Assembly (NCBI GenBank): GCA_963798705.1
Contig: CAWCTW010000005.1
Span: 620,001 to 684,000 of the forward strand
Direction of reading: 5' to 3'
DNA from: AC-56 sp963798705
GTDB lineage: Bacteria > Actinomycetota > Thermoleophilia > Solirubrobacterales > 70-9
DNA length: 64,000 nucleotides
The notes under the pieces were generated by a model. That model was given only the letters and a program-made list of their open reading frames with translations. It ran no database searches and was not told the origin of the DNA. The position numbers and the translations under genes were made by a program. Shown one piece after another: positions 41,574 through 49,091 of this stretch (positions within the stretch are counted from its first letter, which is position 1; the number at the start of each line of letters is the position of its first letter).

Positions 41574-41912
41574 ATGGATCGACGCGCACGACCCACCCGG
41601 CGCTCCGGGGCGGCCCGGGATGCGGGCCTTCGCCGCGCGTCCACCCTCACCAAGTGGGTCGGTGTCGGTGCGGTCGCGCTGGTCGGGGCCCTGGCCGGCT
41701 TCGTCGCCCAGGCCAAGCCGGGCAAGTCGTCGAGCGCCGCTCATGCTGACCATCCCGGCGCAAAGTCCTCGCCGCGGTCGGGGTCCGATGCGGGGCCTGC
41801 GGACGCCGGCGCCCCCGGCAATGCGGAGGGCGCCTCTTCGACCCTGGCTCCGCCGCCCGCTCCGCCAGCGCCGGCCCCGAGCTCGTCGGGCGCCGTCTCC
41901 GGCGGATCCTGA
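41574..41912 (+). CDS. Single-pass Ala/Pro/Ser-rich protein (island 2)
   Basis: A 112-residue protein with a basic cytoplasmic start (about 1-25), one membrane segment (about 28-45, WVGVGAVALVGALAGFVAQ) and a low-complexity exterior containing HADHPG and Pro/Ala/Ser runs. It is the island 2 counterpart of the low-complexity proteins of island 1. No known domain. The ATG at 41574 is placed directly after the regulator-binding repeats; an earlier in-frame ATG would start inside the terminator and operator. Confidence 0.68.
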   Translation: MDRRARPTRRSGAARDAGLRRASTLTKWVGVGAVALVGALAGFVAQAKPGKSSSAAHADHPGAKSSPRSGSDAGPADAGAPGNAEGASSTLAPPPAPPAPAPSSSGAVSGGS

Positions 41913-41914
41913 GG

Positions 41915-42832
41915 ATGATCGTGTCGGCACGCTGGCCGGCGCTGGGGACCACGGCGGCCGTGTTCGTGACCGAGGCGCGTGCGATCACCGGGGCGCGCTC
42001 CTTGCTGGAGGGAGAGCTTGATCGGATCGACTCCGCGTGCAGTCGGTTCCGGCGGGACTCCGAGCTCTCCCGAGCAAACGCGGCGGCCGGTAGCCCGGTC
42101 GCGGCGAGCGACCTGCTCCTGGAGGCGGTGGCCGTCGCAATCCGCGTCGCGCGCGCCACCGGAGGGTCCGTCGACCCAACCGTGGGCCGCGCGATGCGCG
42201 AGCTGGGGTACGACCGCGACTTCGACGATCTGCCCACCGACCGCCCGGCACCCGCAGCACCCCAGAGGACTTCGGACTGGCGCGCGGTGGAGGTCGACCG
42301 GGGCTCGAGGGCGCTGCGGGTCCCCGCCGGCGTCGAGCTGGACCTCGGTGCCACCGCAAAGGCGCTCGCGGCCGATCGCGGCGCGCGTCGCATCAGCGAC
42401 GTACTGGGCTGTGGCGTGCTCGTCAACCTCGGCGGCGACATCGCGGTGGCGGGCCCGCCCCCGGCGGGCGGCTGGCGAGTACGGGTCTGCGACGACCACT
42501 CGGATCCCGCGTCGGGAGTGGGACAGGACGTCTCGATCGCCGCCGGCGGGCTCGCGACGTCGAGCACCGCGGTCCGCCGGTGGTCGGCGGGCGGCCACAC
42601 GTTTCACCACATCCTCGACCCTCGCACCGGAACGAGCGTCGCGGAGGACTGGCGGACGGTCAGCGTCGCCGCCCGCACCTGCGTGGATGCGAATGCCGCC
42701 ACCACCGCGTCCGTCGTCCGCGGTTCCGTCGCGCCGGCGTGGCTGGGCTCGCTGGGACTGCCGGGACGCCTGGTCCGAGCCGACGGCGAGGTCATCGAGG
42801 TCGCCGGGTGGCCCGGGGAGGAGAGCCGGTGA
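41915..42832 (+). CDS. ApbE-type FAD:protein FMN transferase (island 2)
   Basis: A 305-residue ApbE homologue, diverged from the island 1 copy: DRIDSACSRFRRDSEL, VDPTVGRAM, DLGATAKALAADR (FAD site), LVNLGGDIAVAGP, and HHILDPRTGTSVAEDW near the metal site. It lies 2 bp after the single-pass protein and overlaps the heme protein by 4 bp (GTGA). No signal peptide. Its target would be an extracytoplasmic flavin carrier; none is identified in the operon. Confidence 0.9.
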   Translation: MIVSARWPALGTTAAVFVTEARAITGARSLLEGELDRIDSACSRFRRDSELSRANAAAGSPVAASDLLLEAVAVAIRVARATGGSVDPTVGRAMRELGYDRDFDDLPTDRPAPAAPQRTSDWRAVEVDRGSRALRVPAGVELDLGATAKALAADRGARRISDVLGCGVLVNLGGDIAVAGPPPAGGWRVRVCDDHSDPASGVGQDVSIAAGGLATSSTAVRRWSAGGHTFHHILDPRTGTSVAEDWRTVSVAARTCVDANAATTASVVRGSVAPAWLGSLGLPGRLVRADGEVIEVAGWPGEESR

Positions 42833-43911
42833 GCATCCTGGCCGCGGGCCCGAGCCCCTTCTGGTACCTGACCCGGGGAGCCGGGGCGGTGGCGATGCTG
42901 CTGCTCACCGCGAGCGTCGTCCTCGGCATCCTGGACTTCAGCCGCTGGCGCACCGATCGGTGGCCGCGGTTCGTGACCGACGCGCTGCACCGGAGCGTCT
43001 CGATGCTTGCGCTCGTGATGGTGGTGATCCACGTCATCACGACCGTGGCGGATGGATTCGCGCCGATCGGATTTCAGGACGCGATCATCCCGTTCCTGTC
43101 CCCTTACAGGCCGCTGTGGTTGGGGCTGGGGGCCCTCTCCTTCGATCTGCTCGTCGCGGTCGCGGTCACGAGCATCCTGCGGAATCGGCTCGGTTACCGA
43201 ACCTGGCGCGCCGTGCACTGGGGCGCGTACGCCTGCTGGCCGCTGGCGATGGTCCACGGCCTCGGCACGGGGACCGACACGTCATCCGCCTGGATGCTGC
43301 TGCTGAGCGTGGCCTGCCTCCTGGCCGTGCTGGCGGCCCTCGGATGGCGCGTGGCCAGCGCCTCGCCGGAGAGTGGGGCCCGCCGGCTTGCGGCCGGGGC
43401 CCTGGCGGTCGGCCCGATCGCGTTGGTCGTCTGGGCCGCGAGCGGGCCCCTGGCGGGGAATTGGGCTGCGCGCGCCGGCACGCCGTCCGAGCTCCTCGGG
43501 ACGGTTGGCTCAGCAGTCGGAGGCTCGACCACCGCCCAGGGCGGCGGGCTCGATGCCCCCTTCACCGCAAACCTGACGGGGTCGCTGCAGCAGCGCTCCA
43601 CCGCGGGCTCGGGGCTGGAGAGCGTCAAGCTGCGGATGGCGATGAGCGACGGGGCGCGGGGCGCCCTGGGCGTGACCATCACGGGGCAGCCCCTTGCCGG
43701 CGGCGGCGTCGCGATGACCCAGGGCGCGGTGTCGCTGGGCCCACGCGCCGACCCCAATCTCTACACGGGCCACATCCTCGGCCTGCAAGGATCCCGCATC
43801 GACGCGACGGCGTCGAGCAGCGACGGGACGGGGCTGCGGCTGGCGATCGACCTGTCGATCGACCAGGCGAGCGGCTCGGTGAGCGGGACGGTGCGTGCGA
43901 GGGGGGCTTGA
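42829..43911 (+). CDS. Ferric-reductase-like bis-heme membrane protein with extracytoplasmic domain
   Basis: A 360-residue protein. The first 165 residues match the ferric-reductase-type helices, with His pairs ALHRSV...VIHVITT and AVHWGA...MVHGLGTG as likely ligands of two b hemes. Two further membrane segments (about 160-180 and 190-207) precede a predicted extracytoplasmic beta-rich domain of about 145 residues (VKLRMAMSDGARGALGVTI and later SIDQASGSVSGTV). I do not recognise this domain; it takes the place where a redox partner or acceptor might dock. Start GTG, coupled to apbE. Confidence 0.85.
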   Translation: MSILAAGPSPFWYLTRGAGAVAMLLLTASVVLGILDFSRWRTDRWPRFVTDALHRSVSMLALVMVVIHVITTVADGFAPIGFQDAIIPFLSPYRPLWLGLGALSFDLLVAVAVTSILRNRLGYRTWRAVHWGAYACWPLAMVHGLGTGTDTSSAWMLLLSVACLLAVLAALGWRVASASPESGARRLAAGALAVGPIALVVWAASGPLAGNWAARAGTPSELLGTVGSAVGGSTTAQGGGLDAPFTANLTGSLQQRSTAGSGLESVKLRMAMSDGARGALGVTITGQPLAGGGVAMTQGAVSLGPRADPNLYTGHILGLQGSRIDATASSSDGTGLRLAIDLSIDQASGSVSGTVRARGA

Positions 43912-43912
43912 A

Positions 43913-45235
43913 TTGAGCGATCAGGGCACCCTCACGGACCCAACCGCGGCCGCGGACCTGCCGCGGCTGCTCGCTGGGCTTCGCCGGGATCGGCCGGTGT
44001 CGCTCTCCGAGCACCACGCGCGACTGGGCGCAACCCCGCCGGCGGGATCGGCGCAGGAGAGATCCGACCTGCTCGCCGAGCTCGAGGCGAGCGGCCTCCG
44101 CGGGCGCGGTGGCGCCGGCTTCCCCGTCGCCGTGAAGATGCGCGCTGTGGCCGGCAGGTCCGGACCGAGCGCCCTGGTCGCCAACGGAGCCGAGGGCGAG
44201 CCCGCCAGTCGCAAGGACGCGACGTTGATGAGCCGGGCCCCCCATCTGGTCCTCGACGGCGCGGTCCTGGCCGCGAACCTCATCGGCGCGACCGAGGTGA
44301 TCTTGTGCGTGAAGGGAAGCGCCCAGCGAGCCGTCGCCGGTGTGCTCACCGCCGTCCAGGACCGCACGGCTGCCGGTGTGGACGAGGTCTCGGTCGGGGT
44401 TCGCGAGGTCCCGGGCGACTACGTGGCGGGAGAGGAGAGCGCCCTGATCAATCAGCTGAATGGCGGCTCCGCCAAGCCCACCTTAGTCCCGCCGAGGCCG
44501 TTCGAGGCGGGCATCGGGGGGCGCCCAACGCTGATGCAGAACGTGGAGACGCTCGCCCACGTGGCACTGATCGCCCGCCACGGGTCGGCGTGGTTTCGCG
44601 AGCTCGGGACGCCCGCTGATCCCGGCTCGGCCCTGATCACGATGTCCGGCGCGGTGGCAAGGCCGGGGGTGTACGAGATCTCAGCCGGCACGCGCCTCGG
44701 CAGCCTGGTCGAGGCGGCCGGCGGCCCCGCGGAGCCCCTCCAGGCCCTCCTCGTGGGCGGTTACGCCGGACGGTGGTTCGGCGTCGATGAGGCGCTCGAC
44801 ATCGCGCTCGGTCACCAGAGCTTGCGCAGCATCGGCGGCACTCTCGGCCCCGGGGTGGTGATCGCGCTGCCGCGTGACGCGTGCGGGGTCGCAGAGACCG
44901 CCGCGGTCGCCGGTTATCTGGCGCGCGAATCGTCCGGTCAGTGCGGCCCTTGCGTCCACGGCCTGGCGGCGATCGCCCACGCACTGGCCGAGATCGCCAC
45001 CGGGCACGCGCCCCCGGGCACCCACGCATGGCTCGACCGGTGGAGCCGCGACGTCACCGGCCGCGGCGCCTGCCATCACCCGGACGGTGCGGCCCGCCTC
45101 GTGTCGAGCTGCCTCGAAGTCTTCGACGAGGAGATCACCCGGCACGAGCACCGCCGTCCATGCCGGCCCCCGCCGACGCTCGAGGGCCTGCTCCCGGTAT
45201 CCGGTCGGCACGAGCCCGCGCTGACCCCAGGATGA
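43913..45235 (+). CDS. NuoF/51-kDa-like NADH-binding flavoprotein
   Basis: A 440-residue relative of the NADH- and FMN-binding subunit of complex I (also like RnfC/HydB). LRGRGGAGFPVAVK is the FMN/NADH glycine-rich loop, NGAEGEPASRKD corresponds to the NuoF NADH site, and VPGDYVAGEESALINQLNGG follows. A SLBB region (about 235-290) precedes the Fe-S region SGQCGPC...GRGACHHPDG, which has three visible Cys plus a later SSC. It would feed electrons from NADH to the ferredoxin or heme protein. The TTG at 43913 has AGGGGGG upstream; a GTG at 43895 is an alternative. Confidence 0.85.
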   Translation: MSDQGTLTDPTAAADLPRLLAGLRRDRPVSLSEHHARLGATPPAGSAQERSDLLAELEASGLRGRGGAGFPVAVKMRAVAGRSGPSALVANGAEGEPASRKDATLMSRAPHLVLDGAVLAANLIGATEVILCVKGSAQRAVAGVLTAVQDRTAAGVDEVSVGVREVPGDYVAGEESALINQLNGGSAKPTLVPPRPFEAGIGGRPTLMQNVETLAHVALIARHGSAWFRELGTPADPGSALITMSGAVARPGVYEISAGTRLGSLVEAAGGPAEPLQALLVGGYAGRWFGVDEALDIALGHQSLRSIGGTLGPGVVIALPRDACGVAETAAVAGYLARESSGQCGPCVHGLAAIAHALAEIATGHAPPGTHAWLDRWSRDVTGRGACHHPDGAARLVSSCLEVFDEEITRHEHRRPCRPPPTLEGLLPVSGRHEPALTPG

Positions 45236-45441
45236 CGATGCGCCTGCGTGTGAACCCGATCGCATGCGAGGGGCACGGCATGTGCGCCGAGCTCCTGCCC
45301 GAGTGGATCGAGCTGGACGACTGGGGCTATCCGATCGTCGACGGCGAGCACCTGCCCGAGGCGCTCGTGGACCATGCGCGGCGCGCGGCCGATGCCTGCC
45401 CGACGCTTGCGCTCCTGCTGGAGCGGACGCCGGAGGCCTGA
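45232..45441 (+). CDS. Small ferredoxin (island 2)
   Basis: A 69-residue ferredoxin with CEGHGMC and a late CPTLAL, again CX5C...CP, suggesting a [3Fe-4S] cluster. It is the counterpart of the ferredoxin that ends island 1. Its ATG overlaps the NuoF-like stop by 4 bp. Confidence 0.9.
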   Translation: MTMRLRVNPIACEGHGMCAELLPEWIELDDWGYPIVDGEHLPEALVDHARRAADACPTLALLLERTPEA

Positions 45442-45481
45442 TCGTCGTTTGCGTCCCCGCCCGCGTGGGCAAGCGCTAGAT

Positions 45482-46387
45482 ATGCCCGACCTGAGCCCAC
45501 TGCGGCGGCTCGCGCGAGCGCTGCCGCGCCCGATGGACGGCCTCGCCGAGATCGGCGCCAACGCGACCCACGAATGGGCGCAGCTTCTACATGGCCTGCC
45601 GGGCGACGACGTCGCCGAATGGGATCCCGAATACGTTCGACGCACGCTCCCGATCCTCGGGGCGCTCTTCGGCACCTACTTCCGCGGCGAGGTGCACGGC
45701 CTGGAGCACATCCCCGATGGACCGTCACTGCTCGTCGGCAACCACTCCGGCGGCACCATGATCGCCGACACGTTCGTCTTTGCGACCAGGTTCTACGAGC
45801 GCTTCGGGCCGGAGCGACGCTTCCATCAGCTGGCACACGACATCGCCGCACGGCTTCCCGGCCTGGGGATCCGCCCGTGGGGCACCCTGAGGGCCTCCCA
45901 CGAGAACGCCCGGCGAGCCTTCGCCAAAGGTGCGCCCGTGCTGGTCTATCCGGGCGGTGACTGGGAGACGTTCCGCCCGAGCTGGCACACGGATCGGGTC
46001 GAGCTCGCCGATCGCAAGGGGTTCATCCACCTGGCGTGCGAGGAAAACGTGCCGATCGTCCCGGTGGTCTCGATCGGGGGCCAGGAGACGGCGCTGTTTC
46101 TGACCCGGGGGCGGCGCGCCGCGAAGCTCGTCGGGCTGAGTCGCTTTGCGCGCATCAAGGTCCTCCCCATCGCCGTCGCGCCGCCGTTCGGCATCAGCGT
46201 GCTCGACCTTCCGCCGCGCATGCCGCTCCCGGCCAAGATCAAGATCGAGGTTCTGCCGCCGATCGACCTCCGCGACTCGTTCGGGCCCCACCCGGACCCC
46301 GACGAGGTGTACGGCGAGGTGACCGCGGAGATGCAGAACACCCTCTCCGCGCTGTCCTCGGAACGCAGCGTTCCGGTCCTCGGCTGA
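45482..46387 (+). CDS. Lysophospholipid/diacylglycerol acyltransferase-like protein
   Basis: A 301-residue acyltransferase of the MGAT/DGAT-like branch of the PlsC superfamily. The catalytic motif is NHSGGTMIADT (His of the HSGG type rather than HX4D). It is followed by the substrate motif LVYPGGDWETFRP and VPIVPVVSIGGQE. No clear membrane segment other than an amphipathic region. It may acylate glycerolipids or other acceptors at the membrane. It begins 40 bp after the ferredoxin and could be transcribed with island 2. Confidence 0.82.
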   Translation: MPDLSPLRRLARALPRPMDGLAEIGANATHEWAQLLHGLPGDDVAEWDPEYVRRTLPILGALFGTYFRGEVHGLEHIPDGPSLLVGNHSGGTMIADTFVFATRFYERFGPERRFHQLAHDIAARLPGLGIRPWGTLRASHENARRAFAKGAPVLVYPGGDWETFRPSWHTDRVELADRKGFIHLACEENVPIVPVVSIGGQETALFLTRGRRAAKLVGLSRFARIKVLPIAVAPPFGISVLDLPPRMPLPAKIKIEVLPPIDLRDSFGPHPDPDEVYGEVTAEMQNTLSALSSERSVPVLG

Positions 46388-46411
46388 GCCGCGCTCTCAT
46401 CCGGAGACCTA

Positions 46412-46432
46412 GTACGATGGACATCGTACAAT
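46412..46432 (+). promoter_or_regulatory. Palindromic operator overlapping the MFS gene promoter
   Basis: GTACGATG (46412-46419) and CATCGTAC (46422-46429) form a perfect 8-bp inverted repeat with a 2-bp centre, typical of a TetR-family operator. The -10-like TACAAT (46427-46432, five of six consensus matches) overlaps its right half. Binding should block transcription of the exporter. No TetR gene is adjacent. Confidence 0.68.
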
Positions 46433-46480
46433 CGATGCACGGTTCGGGTCGCCGGACCGTTACCCATACAGCGACCGAGG

Positions 46481-47749
46481 ATGCAGTACTTGCTCCAGGC
46501 CATACGACATCCGATCCGGATCTGGGCCGGAACCACTTTTCGCCGCGATACGGCGTTCTGGCTCCTCGCGTTCACGCTGGGGCTGCTCCTGTTCGCCTCG
46601 AGCGCCCCATCGCCGCTCTATGTCGTCTATCAGGGCAACTGGGGGTTCTCGGCGATCACGCTGACGAGCGTCTTCGCCGTCTACGCGCTGGCACTGCTGG
46701 CGACGCTGGTCACCGCCGGCTCGCTCTCCGACCACGTCGGCCGGCGGCCGGCGCTGTTCTTCGCCCTCGCGATCGAGATGGTCGGGATGGTGATGTTCGC
46801 CGAGGCCGAGAGCGTCGCCTGGCTGTTCGCCGCGCGCATCCTCCAGGGGGTCGCCACCGGGATCGCCATGGGCGCGATCAGCGCCGCTCTGCTCGACCTG
46901 CAGCCCGACGATCGGCCTCGCCTGGGCGCCCTGGTGGGCGTCGCAGCGCCGCTCTCCGGCCTCGCGACCGGCGCGATCGTCTCGGGCCTGCTCGTTCAGT
47001 ACGGGCCCGAGCCCACTCGCCTCGTCTATTGGCTGCTCCTCGGCGGATTCGCACTCGCCACCCTGCTGGCCGTCGCCGTGCCCGAGACCGTGCGCGCGAA
47101 CGGCTCATGGGCCGCCGGCGTGCGGCCGCGGGTGGCCGTGCCGGGCCCGCTTCGCACCGCCTTCTTGGCCGCGATCCCATGCCTCGTCGCGACCTGGGCG
47201 CTTGGCGGCCTCGTCCTCTCGCTCGGCCCATCCCTGACGGCAGGGGTTCTGGGCGACTCCAGCCACGTCGCCGGAGGGCTGCCGATCTTCGTCATGGCCG
47301 GAATCAGCGCGCTGGCCTCGATCTGGCTTCGCGACTCACACGCACGCGCCACCGCGCGCGGCGGACTCGTGGCGCTCATCGCCGGAATCGGACTCACCCT
47401 GGCCGCGCTCCATGAGGGATCCACCCCCCTCTTCCTGCTCGGGGCGGCGGTCGCGGGCCTGGGCTTCGGACCGGCGTTCGCCGGCGCGTTCCGCGCGCTC
47501 ACGGCGCTGGCGCCACTCGACCAGCGGGCGGCCTTCGTCTCATCGATCCTCGTGGTCGCCTACCTGGCGTTCAGCCTCCCCGCCGTCGCGGCCGGGGTCG
47601 CGGTGACCCAGCTCGGCCTGCACGAGACCGCGGACTTCTACGGCCTGACCCTGATCGTGCTCGCCGCGGTCGCGCTGCTCCTGTCCCACCGGCTCTCCGA
47701 TCCCCAATCCTCACCCGGTGCGGAGCTCGCGGCGTCGCGTTCCTCTTAG
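46481..47749 (+). CDS. MFS transporter (drug-exporter type)
   Basis: A 422-residue major facilitator protein with about 12 membrane segments. The motif A-like loop GSLSDHVGRRPALFFAL between helices 2 and 3 and an R-rich RILQGVATGIAMGA in helix 4 place it in the drug/H+ antiporter group. The substrate is unknown. The ATG at 46481 has only GAGG immediately upstream, so the start is not certain. It lies 49 bp after a palindromic operator. Confidence 0.87.
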   Translation: MQYLLQAIRHPIRIWAGTTFRRDTAFWLLAFTLGLLLFASSAPSPLYVVYQGNWGFSAITLTSVFAVYALALLATLVTAGSLSDHVGRRPALFFALAIEMVGMVMFAEAESVAWLFAARILQGVATGIAMGAISAALLDLQPDDRPRLGALVGVAAPLSGLATGAIVSGLLVQYGPEPTRLVYWLLLGGFALATLLAVAVPETVRANGSWAAGVRPRVAVPGPLRTAFLAAIPCLVATWALGGLVLSLGPSLTAGVLGDSSHVAGGLPIFVMAGISALASIWLRDSHARATARGGLVALIAGIGLTLAALHEGSTPLFLLGAAVAGLGFGPAFAGAFRALTALAPLDQRAAFVSSILVVAYLAFSLPAVAAGVAVTQLGLHETADFYGLTLIVLAAVALLLSHRLSDPQSSPGAELAASRSS

Positions 47750-47806
47750 CGACGGTTCCGACCGCAGCGCCCTCGTGCAAGACCCCGACGCGCCGGCTCA
47801 GGGCAG

Positions 47807-47873
47807 GTCTCGGGACGCATAGGGAACATCCCCAATAGACGCGGGCGGGCCCCGGTGGGAGTCTCGGGACGCA
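47807..47873 (+). repeat. 13-bp direct repeats upstream of the PspC/LiaF operon
   Basis: GTCTCGGGACGCA occurs at 47807-47819 and again at 47861-47873, 54 bp apart from start to start. Each contains the dyad GTC-N4-GAC. They lie in the 154-bp gap before the PspC gene and may be binding sites for the NarL-type regulator of this operon. Confidence 0.6.
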
Positions 47874-47903
47874 AGCAAGAACCCGAGCAAGGAGACAACC
47901 GCC

Positions 47904-48905
47904 ATGAACGACGAAACTCCCACCATCGAACAACCGCCGTCAGAAGAGGGCCCGGGCCGCAAGGCGGGCGACGGGCGTCCGCGCCGGCTGCTTCGCTCCG
48001 CCGGCGACCGCATGATCGTCGGGGTCGCGGGTGGCCTCGGGCGCTACTTCGGCGTCGACCCGGTGATCTTCCGGATCGGCTTCGCCCTCTCCGTCTTCTT
48101 CGGCGGCATCGGCGCCCTGGCCTACCTGCTGCTGGCCGTCTTCGTGGAGACGGACGGCGAGCCCGATGCGCTGGAGCGGTTCGGCCGACGGCTGCGAGCG
48201 ATGGGCCTCTGGCGCGCTCTGGGGCTGGCCGCGATCGGCATCGTGGCCCTCGCCGGCCTCGTGACGCTGGCCGGCGCCGCCGCATTTGCGGTCGGCCTCG
48301 GCTGGGGCGTCCCGACGGCCATCGTGGTCATCGCGGCCGGCGGCCTCCTCATCGGAGCCGCGTTTCGCGGCGGCGCGCGCTGGCTGATCCCGCCCGCCGT
48401 CGCGCTCGCGATCGGCGGCGGCGTGGCGGCGGCGGCCGACCTCGACCTCCGCGGCGGGGTCGGGGAGCGCCAATACCACCCCGCCTCCGTACGGGCCATC
48501 CCCTCCGATGGCTACCGGCTGGGCGTGGGAAGGCTGGTTGTCGATCTCCGCGACCTCGACTGGGGCCGGCACCGGGTCGTCCATCTGGACGTCTCGCTGG
48601 GCATGGGCCAGTTGAACGTGTTCGTCCCCAAGCGGGTGTGCGTCTCCGGATCGACTCACGCGGGAATGGGCGAGAGCGAGGTGGCCGGCGAGCAAAACGA
48701 CGGCGTCGACGTGGACCATTCCACCGGCATTGGCTCCACGGCCACTCCCCGTCTGGACATCGACGCCCACGTCGACATGGGCCAGCTGCGCATCATCAAC
48801 AGTGACACCGCTGAGGTCGACACACGCGGTTACGGACCCGGGCCGTTTCATCAGGACACGGGGCCCCTGCGGGCGGCGGAGGCGAGGGCTTGCGCGGCCG
48901 GGTGA
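47904..48905 (+). CDS. PspC-domain protein with LiaF-like C-terminus
   Basis: A 333-residue envelope protein. A Pro/Glu-rich cytoplasmic start precedes the PspC motif (IVGVAGGLGRYFGVDPVIFRIGF, about 38-60) and its membrane helix. Three more membrane segments lie at about 100-180. The C-terminal region (about 195-310) has VVDLRDLDW and SLGMGQLNVFVP, and later VDMGQLRI. These resemble the LiaF/DUF2154 repeats of cell-wall-stress regulators. It probably senses envelope damage and modulates the downstream kinase. Shine-Dalgarno AAGGAG. Confidence 0.85.
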   Translation: MNDETPTIEQPPSEEGPGRKAGDGRPRRLLRSAGDRMIVGVAGGLGRYFGVDPVIFRIGFALSVFFGGIGALAYLLLAVFVETDGEPDALERFGRRLRAMGLWRALGLAAIGIVALAGLVTLAGAAAFAVGLGWGVPTAIVVIAAGGLLIGAAFRGGARWLIPPAVALAIGGGVAAAADLDLRGGVGERQYHPASVRAIPSDGYRLGVGRLVVDLRDLDWGRHRVVHLDVSLGMGQLNVFVPKRVCVSGSTHAGMGESEVAGEQNDGVDVDHSTGIGSTATPRLDIDAHVDMGQLRIINSDTAEVDTRGYGPGPFHQDTGPLRAAEARACAAG

Positions 48906-49087
48906 GACTCGACCCGGTCTCGCTGGTATCTGGGACGGTCGTGGCCGTCCTCGGGGCCCTGCTCCTGGTCGACTCGACGGGCGCCCTGGATCTCTCACTG
49001 GGATGGATGGCGGTCGCCCTGACCGGGGCGACCGGCCTCATCTTCCTGCTCAGCGGGCTCTCCGGTGGCGACCGGCGTCACGATTGA
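48890..49087 (+). CDS. Small two-helix membrane protein
   Basis: A 65-residue protein consisting almost entirely of two hydrophobic segments (about 10-30 and 37-56) with a charged C-terminus (GGDRRHD). The TTG at 48890 has GGAGG seven bases upstream; a GTG at 48902 overlaps the previous stop by 4 bp. It lies between the LiaF-like gene and the kinase, so it probably acts with them at the membrane. Function unknown. Confidence 0.65.
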   Translation: MRGRVRLDPVSLVSGTVVAVLGALLLVDSTGALDLSLGWMAVALTGATGLIFLLSGLSGGDRRHD

Positions 49088-49091
49088 GCGG

